58,852 bases of DNA from Terriglobia bacterium (GTDB taxonomy: Bacteria > Acidobacteriota > Terriglobia > JAIQFV01), in assembly GCA_020072965.1 (NCBI GenBank), contig JAIQFY010000032.1:1-58852 (forward strand), in the 5' to 3' direction. Both the position numbers and the translations under genes were made by a program. The notes under the pieces were generated by a model. It ran no database searches and was not told the DNA's origin. It saw only the letters and a list, made by a program, of their open reading frames with translations. Each line of letters opens with the position of its first letter. The first letter of the stretch is position 1. Shown here piece by piece: positions 17,279 through 25,717 of the stretch.

Positions 17279-17368
17279 AGTATGTCGTCTTGCAGCGCGG
17301 CGTCCCGCGCGGCCTTCTCGGTCCGAGGGCTTGGGCAACAGCCCCCCTCGGGGGGCTTGGGTGCGTAC

Positions 17369-17679
17369 AGCCCGCCGTCCCGCGAGGCGCATATGCGTCA
17401 ACCTAAGAGCGGAGGAAGGAGCGGTCCATAATCCTCCCGGCGGAAGCCAGGGGATGATTCAGGTACAGCCTACAACAGCGACCCCATTTTCATTATCTGC
17501 CCCCCCATCCCGCGAAGCAGGATGGGGGGGATGTAGTCTGTCTTTGGAGCCTGTGTTTGTAGGCCGTACTTGAACTTTCCCCCAGCTTCCGCTGGGGGAA
17601 TTCGACAGAACCGTCCCCCCCTCCTTTAAAATCAATCCTCTTTAGGTTGACGCCTATGCGCGAGTCGGGACAGCGGGCT
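17369..17679 (+). mobile_element. Gene-free inverted-repeat element, copy 3
   Basis: The imperfect 38-bp arms lie at 17369-17406 and 17642-17679, with inner ends GCGTCAACCTAA and TTAGGTTGACGC. The interior is collinear with copy 1 at 2798-3109, including GGAAGCCAGGGGATGATTCA, CATCCCGCGAAGCAGGATG and CCCCAGCTTCCGCTGGGG. The 311-bp length is nearly the same as copy 1. It carries no reading frame of its own. Confidence 0.78.
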
Positions 17680-18154
17680 TGAGCCATTCATGAAAAAAAA
17701 AAGGAGTAGGCTCGCCCCGGTAAGCCAAAGGCTTACCGTCCGCCACGGCGGAAGCGGCAGAGCCGCACATCATCGCCAGACCCCTCCAGCGGTGTCCCTA
17801 TATTGAATCATCATCAATAGGACCAAGCACTCAACGTTCTTGCGCTGCCCAATTCACTGCCTGCTCTGCCCATCTCTGTCCTGTGTCCAGGCGCGAGCCC
17901 GTTTATCGGGCGACCCTGTTTATTGTTGAGAATTCAGGCCTGACACGGCCTTCCTGAGGTAGACTCAGACGTCGGAAGGCGCGAATGGTAAGCGGAAATC
18001 ATCGGCGCGAAATAATGTTGTTTGGAAACAGCGCTCCCACAGCCAAAGCAAATCGCCAGGGTGTCGGCTTTTGGTACTGGAAAGTAAAGAAGAGCAAGCT
18101 GCCGACGCTTCGCGAGAGGCGTCCAGGTATTCCCGTGACTCAGGAGAGAGATTC
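17680..18154. other. Intergenic stretch before the DDAH-like gene
   Basis: Small palindromes occur near 17720-17760 (GTAAGCCAAAGGCTTACC and CCGCCACGGCGG). No gene was recognised. The frame of the next gene is open from 18071, but no homology precedes its ATG at 18155. Confidence 0.4.
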
Positions 18155-18925
18155 ATGTTCAAACATGCCGTGGTTCGGCCGCCCGCTGCCAACTTCGCCG
18201 CGGGGCTGACGACTGCTGACCTCGGAGCACCCTTCTATGCGAAGGCTGTGGAGCAGCATCAAAGATACTGCGAGGCATTGCAGCACTGTGGCCTCGCCTT
18301 GACGAAATTAGAGGCTGATCCGGACTATCCCGACTCCACGTTTGTGGAAGATACGGCCATCCTGACCGACCGATGCGCGATCCTTACTCGCCCCGGCGCG
18401 GTCAGCCGGAGTGGAGAAGTAGCAATCATCAAAGACACGCTTGCCCGGTTTTACCCAAAGATACACGCAATCACATCGCCCGGTACAGTGGACGGCGGAG
18501 ATATCTGCGAATCGGACGATCACTACTTCATTGGCATCTCACAGCGGACGAACCAAGAGGGAGCACGGCAACTGGCTGGTATCCTGGCGCAGGAGGGATA
18601 TACATCGACCTCCATCGACATTCGGGGGATCAAGGGCATTCTCCATCTCAAGAGCGGCCTCTCCAACCTCGGCGATAATCGGTTGGTCGTAATTGGCGCA
18701 CTGGCAGATCAGGCGGGCTTTGAGGGATACGATATCCTCCACGTCGAGCCCGCCGAGAACTACGCGGCCAATTGTGTGCGAGTCAACGACCACGTACTAC
18801 TTGCGGCGGGTTACCCGGTGTTACAAACCAGTCTGAGCAAGCTTGGTTACTCTGTGATCACCCTGGAGATGTCGGAATTCCAAAAGATGGATGGTGGATT
18901 GAGTTGTCTATCGCTCCGGTTCTAA
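18155..18925 (+). CDS. Dimethylarginine dimethylaminohydrolase-like amidinotransferase-fold hydrolase
   Basis: This 256-residue protein matches the DDAH/arginine deiminase superfamily, which hydrolyses the guanidinium group of arginine derivatives to citrulline and an amine. Visible motifs are PDSTFVEDTAIL (residues 60-70; substrate-binding Asp60 and acidic Glu65/Asp66), GTVDGGDI (about 110-117), HLKSG with the catalytic His164, and the C-terminal MDGGLSCLSLRF with the nucleophile Cys251. The length is that of DDAH, and all catalytic residues are present. Related branches act on other guanidino compounds, so the substrate is not certain. The start at 18155 has CAGGAGAGAG upstream. The gene stands alone. 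Confidence 0.9.
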   Translation: MFKHAVVRPPAANFAAGLTTADLGAPFYAKAVEQHQRYCEALQHCGLALTKLEADPDYPDSTFVEDTAILTDRCAILTRPGAVSRSGEVAIIKDTLARFYPKIHAITSPGTVDGGDICESDDHYFIGISQRTNQEGARQLAGILAQEGYTSTSIDIRGIKGILHLKSGLSNLGDNRLVVIGALADQAGFEGYDILHVEPAENYAANCVRVNDHVLLAAGYPVLQTSLSKLGYSVITLEMSEFQKMDGGLSCLSLRF

Positions 18926-19296
18926 AACATGACTGAAGGTGGCGGGCCGTATCGTTCCAGTCTCGTGTGAATCCAGCATTCGACAGACCGTGCCAACGCC
19001 CAAATTCTACAGCTTGAACCCCCATTCCCCGAAGGGGATGCATCCACCAGCCCAGGGTTGCGCTTTTTACAACCCTGGGGAACGGTGACCGTTGCCGGGG
19101 ATAGACAAACTCCGAAGGAGTTTCGGAGACCTCACGATTCTTCGCGACCCTTTCAGGGTCGGACCTTCATCGAGAACACGAACGTCATCCCAGGGTAGGC
19201 CGCAAGGCGGCCAACCCCGGGCTACAGGCATGAACCCCTTCGGGGCAGAGCTAACATGAGCACTCGTGTTCCTTGGCAGTTCGTCGCCGCACCGGA
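18926..19296. repeat. Cluster of short palindromes (REP-like)
   Basis: Consecutive inverted repeats fill this non-coding stretch: CCCCGAAGGGG near 19027, CAGGGTTGCGC paired with ACAACCCTGGG near 19050-19080, TCCGAAGGAGTTTCGGA, CGACCCTTTCAGGGTCG near 19146, AGGCCGCAAGGCGGCC near 19198, and ACCCCTTCGGGG near 19233. No gene is present. Some hairpins could also act as terminators for the DDAH-like gene. Confidence 0.6.
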
Positions 19297-19572
19297 ATCA
19301 ACAACTCACGCATGCATCCCCCCGCCCAGACATTCATTCAGAAATCAGCAGGCAACCAGCAAGGCCCCTGCGACGTCCTTATAGACAGGGATTGGGAGGC
19401 TGTGAAGACGCCCGAGGATTCAAAAAGAAAATTCCTGTTCAACATTGTGCCTGGTCGTCACGGAACCCAACCACCAATACTTGCCTGACAACACAGCTTT
19501 TCAATGGGTGCACACCTTGAGTCTTAGAATTTTACGGATCTTCGACCGCAGGTTCACGGGAAGGAGAAACCC
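19297..19572 (+). promoter_or_regulatory. Conserved leader upstream of VWFA paralogue 2
   Basis: This counterpart of 7501-7775 has nearly the same length and collinear conserved blocks, ending in TCTTCGACCGCAGGTTCACG and GGGAAGGAGAAACCC before the ATG. It is probably duplicated together with the gene and under shared regulation. Confidence 0.5.
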
Positions 19573-21504
19573 ATGCAAATCATTACCCGGACCAGGCGAT
19601 TAATCCTCCCAGGCGCTACTGTTCTTCTTTTCCTTTTCCTTTTCATTTTCTCGATTTCTTATGTGTCCAGCCAGGAGACTCCCCCCGGCACGATCCGCGT
19701 CCACGTGACCCTTGTTCCAGTGGACGTGCGGGTGACCGATCTGAAGGGCAAGCCCATTCTGGATTTGAGGAAGGAAGACTTTTCGGTCTTTGAAAATGGT
19801 GTGCGTCAGGATGTCCAGCATTTCTCCATGCAGAATTTTTCGACGATGTCCGCCGAGCCTGAAAGGAAACTGCTTTTGCGCAAAATCCCAAGGGCCGAAC
19901 TGACACCCCAGACTTCCCGGACCCTCCTCATCCTGTTCGGCCGCGGTCGATATCAGAAACCCTTCAAGGCCGTCGATGCCTTGATTCATTTCGTGCGGAA
20001 CAGCTTGTTGCCACAGGATAACGTGGCGGTCTTTGCTTACAATCGGGCCACCGATTTCACTACCGACCACGAAAAGATTGCCCAGGTCCTGGAGCGCTAC
20101 AAAAAAATTCACGAAAAAATTGAATCCCAGTTGGAGGATCGGGCCAAAGGTCTGTCGGCAGAATATGGGAGTAGTGAGATGCCCAATTTCATTCAACCGG
20201 AGATCGATACCATCTTTGAAGGCCCCGAAGCAGTGGCCTCTCGCCGGGTCTCGCCCGCTCCAGTTCCGAATGCCAACGAGAGGTCCCAGGATTCCCAAAG
20301 GGCAAGCAATTTGGCCCTGACTAAAGAACTGACTCAAATGGCTCCCAAAACAACAGACCTTATTTCAGGGCCACCCCTTCAAAAAACCGGCGGAAGACTC
20401 GAGCCAGATTCTCTCAAGGTGATGGACATGACGGAACGAGGCAATCTTTCCCCTCTGAGTGAACTTGGATCTGCTTTGCACACCGATTTACCGTTTGAGA
20501 GGTATGTCTCCGAAAACGCCAAGACCAAGCAGGATGCGCAGAATATCTTTACATCCATTGAATATCTGCGTTATCTGTCGGGAGAAAAACACTTGATGTT
20601 CTTCACCGAAAATGGACTGTTTCTCCCGAAGGTTAAAGACGACCGGGACATCGCAAGCGTAGCCAATGATGCACGCGTGTCGATTGATAGCTTTCAAACC
20701 GGCGGCCTGTTCATGGAAGGGAAAAGCGGAGGCGTATATCTTGCCTCCTCTGAAGGCGTGCCATTCAATGCGGACCCTTCCTACAGCCGCCCTCCATCCG
20801 GTTCATCGATCCAGATGGGGATAAGTTTCGCGAGCAGTTGGGCCCTTTCCAGCCTGCGCGGCATCTCCCAGTGGACGGGGGGACAATCCTTCATCCACTC
20901 CAGTATTCCGGGTTCCCTGGCGCAAATGAACGAAGTCTCACGATCCGATTACCTCATGGGTTACTATCCCAAGAATTCCAATTGGGATGGTCATTACCGC
21001 CGCATTACCGTCAAGGTGAGTCGACCCGGGGTGCGGGTCTCTTATCGTCATGGTTACTATGCCGGGGAGACTTTGGAACCGTATGACCGGGAAGCCTTCC
21101 TGAAATACAGCCGCATCGCCTCGGCAGGGGGCTATGAGTACCCAATCAAAGATCTCTCCTTTAAAGTGAATATCGAGGCGGACCGTTCCGATCCAAACAA
21201 TCCCCAGGCCAAAGTCAATCTGCTGATCGATCCCTCCAAGGTCGGGTTTGCCGTCGAGAAGGGGATGCATAAAGGCGAAGTGGAAATCGCACTCTTCTAC
21301 GGGGATCCGCGGGGACACTCGGTTGAAAGTAAGTGGGACACCTTGCATATGAACTTGAGTGAGGAGACCTACCAGAAGGTCCTGAAAGAGGGGATTCCGT
21401 TTGCCACCCAGATACCACTGCAATGGAGTGGTCAGACTGTCAAGGTGGTCGTTTACAATTACGACAACGACCGCATCGGCAGCCTCATGACCAAGGTGAA
21501 GTAG
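19573..21504 (+). CDS. VWFA-related acidobacterial domain protein, paralogue 2
   Basis: This 643-residue secreted protein is closely similar to the product of 7776-9638 from the signal peptide (LILPGATVLLFLFLFIFSIS) to the final YNYDNDRIGSLMTKVK. It has the same domain order, including VHVTLVPVDVRVTDLKGKP, DFSVFENGVRQDVQHFS and DYLMGYYPKNSNWDGHYRRI. The Asp-x-Ser-x-Ser metal site is again replaced, here by LILFGRGRYQ, so the loss predates the duplication. The middle part (about residues 230-320) differs most between the two and includes an extra Ser/Pro-rich insert. GGGAAGGAGAAACCC precedes the ATG. Function is unknown; the two may be exchangeable surface or periplasmic binding proteins. Confidence 0.88.
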   Translation: MQIITRTRRLILPGATVLLFLFLFIFSISYVSSQETPPGTIRVHVTLVPVDVRVTDLKGKPILDLRKEDFSVFENGVRQDVQHFSMQNFSTMSAEPERKLLLRKIPRAELTPQTSRTLLILFGRGRYQKPFKAVDALIHFVRNSLLPQDNVAVFAYNRATDFTTDHEKIAQVLERYKKIHEKIESQLEDRAKGLSAEYGSSEMPNFIQPEIDTIFEGPEAVASRRVSPAPVPNANERSQDSQRASNLALTKELTQMAPKTTDLISGPPLQKTGGRLEPDSLKVMDMTERGNLSPLSELGSALHTDLPFERYVSENAKTKQDAQNIFTSIEYLRYLSGEKHLMFFTENGLFLPKVKDDRDIASVANDARVSIDSFQTGGLFMEGKSGGVYLASSEGVPFNADPSYSRPPSGSSIQMGISFASSWALSSLRGISQWTGGQSFIHSSIPGSLAQMNEVSRSDYLMGYYPKNSNWDGHYRRITVKVSRPGVRVSYRHGYYAGETLEPYDREAFLKYSRIASAGGYEYPIKDLSFKVNIEADRSDPNNPQAKVNLLIDPSKVGFAVEKGMHKGEVEIALFYGDPRGHSVESKWDTLHMNLSEETYQKVLKEGIPFATQIPLQWSGQTVKVVVYNYDNDRIGSLMTKVK

Positions 21505-21953
21505 AGGAAAGAATTGGGGCGGGCGCGCGGGATTTCGTTTCCATTCAGAGGCCCGGAGGGCCGCTGCGCCGTGGCGGGAGCCGCCCGTAGGCCCGGAGGG
21601 CAGGCAGAGTGAGGCCCCATCTGTCGGTCCTCCGGACCTGACCCAACTCTATTTCCATTCCTATCTGCAATCTTTCGATCCTCCGGACCCAACCTGACTC
21701 TATTTTCATGCTTCAATCCATCTCGCCTTTCCAGCCACAAGACCAGAAACAGCTTCTATCTGCCCCAAATAACTCTGTCAAAAACGGGATTCCCTTCTAC
21801 CCCCGACTCCCTTCATACCCTCCAACTTCGGAATCCAGGTTTATTGCGATTTGACTTGAGCAATGCACAGTGAAGAGACGCCTCCTCCGATCGCACCGAC
21901 CGGTCTGTCGGGGTGGTCATATATCCAACCGCTGCGCAAGAACCGCCCCCCAT
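21505..21953. repeat. Intergenic stretch with repeated TCCTCCGGACC motifs
   Basis: Two diverged tandem units are seen: GGTCCTCCGGACCTGACCCA at about 21635 and GATCCTCCGGACCCAACCTG at about 21677, each followed by a CTCTATTTYCAT-type tail. The motif ACGGTCCTCCGGACCTAGC also lies at 837-855, at the outer edge of the transposase unit. No gene was recognised. Confidence 0.5.
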
Positions 21954-22451
21954 TCATTCGCCGCCGACCTTTTTGCTTCTCCGCTCGGTCAGCACCGTTG
22001 TCCTCCAACGACCGTTCAACTGGCCGATCCGCTCCCGGCGCCCAACGATTCGAAATCCACACCCCTCCTGAAGCCTCAGGCTCGCGGTGTTCTCTTCAAA
22101 GGTGGCTCCTTGGAGTGTCCAGATTCCCTCCACCTCCGAATCTTTGATGATCCTATCGAGGAGTGCCTTGCCAATCCCCTGTCCCCGCGCTTCTCGGGCG
22201 ACGTACACGCTGACTTCAGCAACGCCACGGTAACACTGCCGCCTCGACACGGCAGATAACGCTGCCCATCCCAACACCTTTTCGTCGGATCGGACAATGA
22301 GCCGGCAGATGGGGAGATGTAATTCATCCCAGACCTGCTGACTCGGAACGCTTGTCTCAAAGGTGGAATCCCCGTCATCAATTCCCTGCCGATAGATCGC
22401 CGCGACCTGCGGCCAGTCGGCAGGCGTCATCGGCTCAATCAAAAATTCCAT
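21954..22451 (-). CDS. GNAT-family N-acetyltransferase, phosphinothricin-acetyltransferase-like
   Basis: This 165-residue protein starts FLIEPMTPADWPQVAAIYRQ and continues GIDDGDSTFET, as in the phosphinothricin/methionine sulfoximine acetyltransferase branch. The acetyl-CoA-binding motif A is visible as EVSVYVAREARGQGIGKALL (near residues 85-105), followed by ATFEENTASLRLQEGCGF. It should transfer acetyl groups from acetyl-CoA to an amino group of a small molecule in the cytosol. The start is uncertain: the ATG at 22451 fits the domain boundary, but no strong ribosome-binding site is visible, and an ATG at 22469 is an alternative. The gene lies alone beside the repeat-flanked toxin-antitoxin locus. 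Confidence 0.87.
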   Translation of the reverse strand: MEFLIEPMTPADWPQVAAIYRQGIDDGDSTFETSVPSQQVWDELHLPICRLIVRSDEKVLGWAALSAVSRRQCYRGVAEVSVYVAREARGQGIGKALLDRIIKDSEVEGIWTLQGATFEENTASLRLQEGCGFRIVGRRERIGQLNGRWRTTVLTERRSKKVGGE

Positions 22452-22559
22452 TTTAGTAGGATTAGCCATCCGCGACGCGTGACAAATGGGGTTGTAAAGG
22501 CATGGGCGCCAAGCCGGATCTTGAGACAAAACTTTGTAGGGCTGTCGACCCAGCTCATC

Positions 22560-22650
22560 ATCTCAAAAGAACTCATCGTCGCAGACAAGATGTCTGCACC
22601 ACACACACGACCCTGAACCAATCAGCACAGACAGAATGTCTGCGCCACAC
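22560..22650 (+). repeat. 90-bp repeat left of brnTA, with two GCAGACA palindromes
   Basis: This holds TCAAAAGAACTCATCGTCGC followed by two hairpins of the form GCAGACA-N3-TGTCTGC (the second as CAGACAGAATGTCTG). The same arrangement occurs in the same orientation at 23377-23464, on the other side of the brnTA operon. It is non-coding. Confidence 0.8.
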
Positions 22651-22739
22651 CGAGCGATCGGGGATAGATCAGGAGACGGAACAAACCGGAGATAAATTGA
22701 GGAATGTTCCAGGTCCCGATCTGGCCCCGATCAATCAAT

Positions 22740-22973
22740 TCATGTCAAAGTGGTCTCTTCTTTCAACCGCTCTGAAATCCATATCTTGATAATGGACTGA
22801 CGCGTGACTCCGAGCCGTTGGGCCTCTTTGTCGAGGGAGTGAATCATCCAGGAGGGAAAGTCGACGTTCACACGTCTCGGCTCCTGATTGACTCTTCGGG
22901 CTCGGGACAAATCCAGGACTTTGCTGATGTCCTCGCCACGGTCAAACTTCTTGTCCAGCTCTTTAGCCTTCAT
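22740..22973 (-). CDS. brnA: BrnA-family antitoxin
   Basis: This 77-residue ribbon-helix-helix antitoxin pairs with BrnT. The N-terminus (MKAKELDKKFDRGEDISKVL) and the DNA-binding segment RRVNVDFPSWMIHSLDKEA are typical of BrnA, as is LGVTRQSIIKIWISERL. It neutralises the toxin and represses the operon by binding its promoter. The start at 22973 overlaps the end of the toxin gene by 11 bases, and GGAAG lies upstream. An inverted repeat in the promoter (23227-23243) is the likely binding site. The gene is intact. Confidence 0.92.
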   Translation of the reverse strand: MKAKELDKKFDRGEDISKVLDLSRARRVNQEPRRVNVDFPSWMIHSLDKEAQRLGVTRQSIIKIWISERLKEETTLT

Positions 22974-23223
22974 AGAGGTCTTCCTCCTCTTTCCTTGATC
23001 GCCTGACGGAGATGATTCTGATCCTTTCACCTCGGTAGGTGATGATGGCGGACCAGCAGGCATCCTGGATCTTGCCGATCACCACGAACCTGGGTTCATC
23101 GTCCGTTCGAGCCGGGATCTCGAGCACGGCGGAGTCTTCCCAGAGCTTTTGAGCCTCAACAAAATCAATGCCATGCTTTGCCTGGTTGGCGCGGCTTTTT
23201 TGAGGATCAAATTCAAATTCCAT
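22963..23223 (-). CDS. brnT: BrnT-family ribonuclease toxin
   Basis: This 86-residue toxin begins MEFEFDPQKSRANQAKHGID, the hallmark of BrnT (DUF497), followed by AQKLWEDSAVLEIPAR, RFVVIGKIQDACWSAIITYR and ERIRIISVRRSRKEEE. Family members have a RelE-like fold and cleave RNA, stopping translation. The start at 23223 is preferred because homology begins there. The predicted -10 ends only about ten bases upstream, so the mRNA may be almost leaderless, and no Shine-Dalgarno sequence is visible. It is the first gene of the brnTA operon and appears intact. Confidence 0.92.
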   Translation of the reverse strand: MEFEFDPQKSRANQAKHGIDFVEAQKLWEDSAVLEIPARTDDEPRFVVIGKIQDACWSAIITYRGERIRIISVRRSRKEEEDLYEG

Positions 23224-23226
23224 AAA

Positions 23227-23243
23227 GGTATAGAAAATATACC
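23227..23243. promoter_or_regulatory. Probable BrnA operator overlapping the brnTA -10
   Basis: A perfect inverted repeat, GGTATA-GAAAA-TATACC, overlaps the predicted -10 of the toxin operon. Autorepression by the antitoxin is known for this family; assignment of this site is inferred from its position and symmetry. Confidence 0.65.
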
Positions 23244-23262
23244 AAAAGTGAAACCGTGTCAA
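23234..23262 (-). promoter_or_regulatory. Predicted brnTA promoter
   Basis: On the minus strand a consensus -35 TTGACA (23257-23262) is followed after 17 bases by TATTTT (23234-23239). The start codon at 23223 is only about ten bases beyond the -10. Confidence 0.65.
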
Positions 23263-23376
23263 TGCCCGATCTGGGACTGGCAGGCGCGTTTGCAAATCGA
23301 GGGGCGGGGCGAGGAGATTGAGAGAAGAAGACTTCCGAAGTCGTAGAGCCTCGGAAGTCTCTCAGCGTTACGAATG

Positions 23377-23464
23377 ATTTCAAAAGAACTCATCATCGCA
23401 GACAGGATGTCTGCGCCACACTCGACCCTGGACCTACGAGCGCAGACAGGATGTCTGCGCCACA
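23377..23464 (+). repeat. 90-bp repeat right of brnTA, with two GCAGACA palindromes
   Basis: This is a direct repeat of 22560-22650: TCAAAAGAACTCATCATCGC, then GCAGACAGGATGTCTGC twice, with CTCGACCCTGGACCT between them. With the left copy it brackets the toxin-antitoxin locus. It ends just after the stop codon of the following M16 gene. Confidence 0.8.
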
Positions 23465-23467
23465 GGG

Positions 23468-25717
23468 CTACTTCGGCTTATTGAATACCGTCGGATCGGG
23501 CTTGGTGTTCAATTGGACAGAAGAGGCGGTCACGCCGCCGCTCTTGGCCCCGTCGCGATAGGTGGTGTGCTTGTACGGGAATTGAGCCCCTTCCACGGCT
23601 TTGAAGTCGCTCCACAAGTCCAATACCTCGGCGGGTCCCTGAAGACCGGTCTGCCGAAATCGAGCCCCCACCAGCATCCGGGTGGCGGGATCGAAGTAGA
23701 GCTTGACCGGGCCGGCGGGGGATGTCCATTCAGCTGCGAGCAGCTTTTGGCTTTCCACCTCCTCCTCGCCGATGAACTTCACCTCGCTCTTCCCTTCCAG
23801 CGCCTGCTGGAACAGACCCCAGCCCGCCGTCAGTGCAATAGTGCGCAGATTTTCGGCATTCAATGCGGGAGGGAGGTCCATTGCGCCCTGCGGGGATTGC
23901 AACCAGCTCGACTTCCCGTCGAACCCGGTTTTAATCGCAGCCATGGGAAGCGTTAGTTCAGCCCGGATGTGGTCGGGGAAGGCGACGATCACCGATGTCT
24001 CCACCGGGAAGGTGCCCTGGGGAGTGATGAATTCACCTTTTCCGTGAAATTCAACGCTTTCAATCTTCGCGAGCCGTGCTCCGCCCGCAGCCTCCGCCGC
24101 CGCGGTGATGAGCGCCTTGCCGCGTTCAAGCGACTCCGGGGTGGCCGCGACGCTTGCCACCTTCGGCTTCCGCAAATCCGGGGTCAGCAAGTCCACCTGG
24201 TCGAAGGGGAGCTCTTCAAATTTCGCCTGCGGAAAGTCCTTGTGAAGGGCTTCTCCGAACGCTTTGACATTGCCCACCAGGACCAGGACAAGGTTGTTGG
24301 AGTCGAAGTAGCGTCCCGCGATCTCTTTCACCTGCGCTGGGTCAACCGCCAGGATTCTTTGCTGATAAACATCGTTGTAATCAGCCGGCAGATCAAACTG
24401 CACCACATTGAGTATGCTCGAGGCCACATTTTCCGCGGTCTCGGACTGGATGGGAAACACGCCCGCCAGATAGTCGCGCGCGAAGTCCAGCTCCTTGGGG
24501 TCGAGCGCGCCGGTCGACATCTTCCCAATCAGATCCACGACCAGTTTGGTGGCTTCCACCGTGGCCTCGGTGCGCGTGAAGGTGGAAGCGGAGAAATCAC
24601 CCGCCTGCTGGTAGCTGGCGAACGATGAATAGGCGCCGTAGGTGAGCCCTTTTTTCTGGCGCACTTCGGTCGAAAGGCGGGAGTTGAAACCTCCGCCAAA
24701 GATGCGGTTGGTGACCAGAAGTGGAATGTAGTCCGGGTTGTTTCGTGGAATGCCAGGACGGCCGACACGGATCTGTGTCTGGGTGGCATCCGGTTTGTCC
24801 ACCAGGATAACTCGCAGCCCCTGGACGGGCGGTGAAGCGGGCGATCGTTGAGCTGCGACTTCACGTTTCGGCCACACTGCGGCGCCGAGATATTTTTCAG
24901 CAGCAGCAAAGGCCGCGTCCGGCGAGATGTCGCCCGCGAATGCGAGCAGCGCCTGATCGGGGGTGTAGCGGTCGTCCCGGAAGTGGACGAGGTCGTCGCG
25001 CTCGATCGCCCGCAACGAGTCGGGCGTTCCGTTGCCGGGATACCCGTAAGGGTTCTGGCCATACAACAGCCGGCTGAGCATGGCCCCGGCAATGTATCCC
25101 GGATCGGAGTATTGCACTTGAAGGCCGGATAAAGCCTGCTGCCTGCGGCGATCCACTTCTTCTTTCTTGAAAGCGGGATGGAGCAGAATATCAGAGAGCA
25201 AATCCATGCCCAGGTTGAAGTCCTTCTTGACCACCCTGACCGAGAGGCGAGTATCGTCCTTGCCCGCGCCGGCATTGAGACTGCCCCCCACAAAATCGAT
25301 CGCTTCGGCAATCTGCTGGGCGGAACGTGTGGCCGTGCCCTGTGTCAGCAGGTCGGCAGCAAGGTTGGCGATACCAGGCTTCCCCACGGGATCGTTTCTC
25401 GACCCGGCACTCATGAGCACCAGGCGTGCAGCCACCAGGGGCTGCCGGCTGTCGGAAACGACAAACACCCGCAATCCGTTCGAAAGGGTTCGAGTCACGG
25501 CCTTAGGAAACAGGTACGGTTTTGCAGCGGTGGACGCGGGCATCTGGGTCACCAGCTTCATTCCGGAAGGAACGGCCCCGCCCGCTTTCGTTTGCTGTGT
25601 GGATTTTGATGGAGAGGCGGGTGGTTTTCCGGTTGACTGAGACCATGAGGCCAGGGCCGACATGGAAAGCATCGCCCCCAGGAGAATTATTCCAAATCCG
25701 TGTCGAGTGAGTTTCAT
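23468..25717 (-). CDS. M16-family peptidase, non-catalytic subunit with C-terminal extension
   Basis: This 749-residue secreted protein has a signal peptide (GIILLGAMLSMSALASWSQ) and two M16 domains (about residues 70-520). The zinc motif is missing: where active members have HxxEH, this one reads GIANLAADLLTQGTA. The second domain keeps the substrate-binding Arg/Tyr motif LSTEVRQKKGLTYGAYS. This division of labour is typical of the non-catalytic partner in paired bacterial M16B enzymes. The last 200 residues form an extra beta-rich domain (FHGKGEFITPQGTFPVETSV, LYFDPATRMLVGARFRQTG) resembling outer-membrane-lipoprotein sorting-type folds. It overlaps the upstream catalytic gene by four bases (ATGA), so the two are translationally coupled and probably form a heterodimer in the periplasm. 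Confidence 0.9.
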   Translation of the reverse strand: MKLTRHGFGIILLGAMLSMSALASWSQSTGKPPASPSKSTQQTKAGGAVPSGMKLVTQMPASTAAKPYLFPKAVTRTLSNGLRVFVVSDSRQPLVAARLVLMSAGSRNDPVGKPGIANLAADLLTQGTATRSAQQIAEAIDFVGGSLNAGAGKDDTRLSVRVVKKDFNLGMDLLSDILLHPAFKKEEVDRRRQQALSGLQVQYSDPGYIAGAMLSRLLYGQNPYGYPGNGTPDSLRAIERDDLVHFRDDRYTPDQALLAFAGDISPDAAFAAAEKYLGAAVWPKREVAAQRSPASPPVQGLRVILVDKPDATQTQIRVGRPGIPRNNPDYIPLLVTNRIFGGGFNSRLSTEVRQKKGLTYGAYSSFASYQQAGDFSASTFTRTEATVEATKLVVDLIGKMSTGALDPKELDFARDYLAGVFPIQSETAENVASSILNVVQFDLPADYNDVYQQRILAVDPAQVKEIAGRYFDSNNLVLVLVGNVKAFGEALHKDFPQAKFEELPFDQVDLLTPDLRKPKVASVAATPESLERGKALITAAAEAAGGARLAKIESVEFHGKGEFITPQGTFPVETSVIVAFPDHIRAELTLPMAAIKTGFDGKSSWLQSPQGAMDLPPALNAENLRTIALTAGWGLFQQALEGKSEVKFIGEEEVESQKLLAAEWTSPAGPVKLYFDPATRMLVGARFRQTGLQGPAEVLDLWSDFKAVEGAQFPYKHTTYRDGAKSGGVTASSVQLNTKPDPTVFNKPK

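Noticed and set aside
17340-17357. Rho-independent terminator after the duplicated orphan gene
   Set aside because: AGCCCCCC and GGGGGGCT form a strong stem, but no T-run follows and the stretch belongs to a palindrome-rich region, so it was not called.
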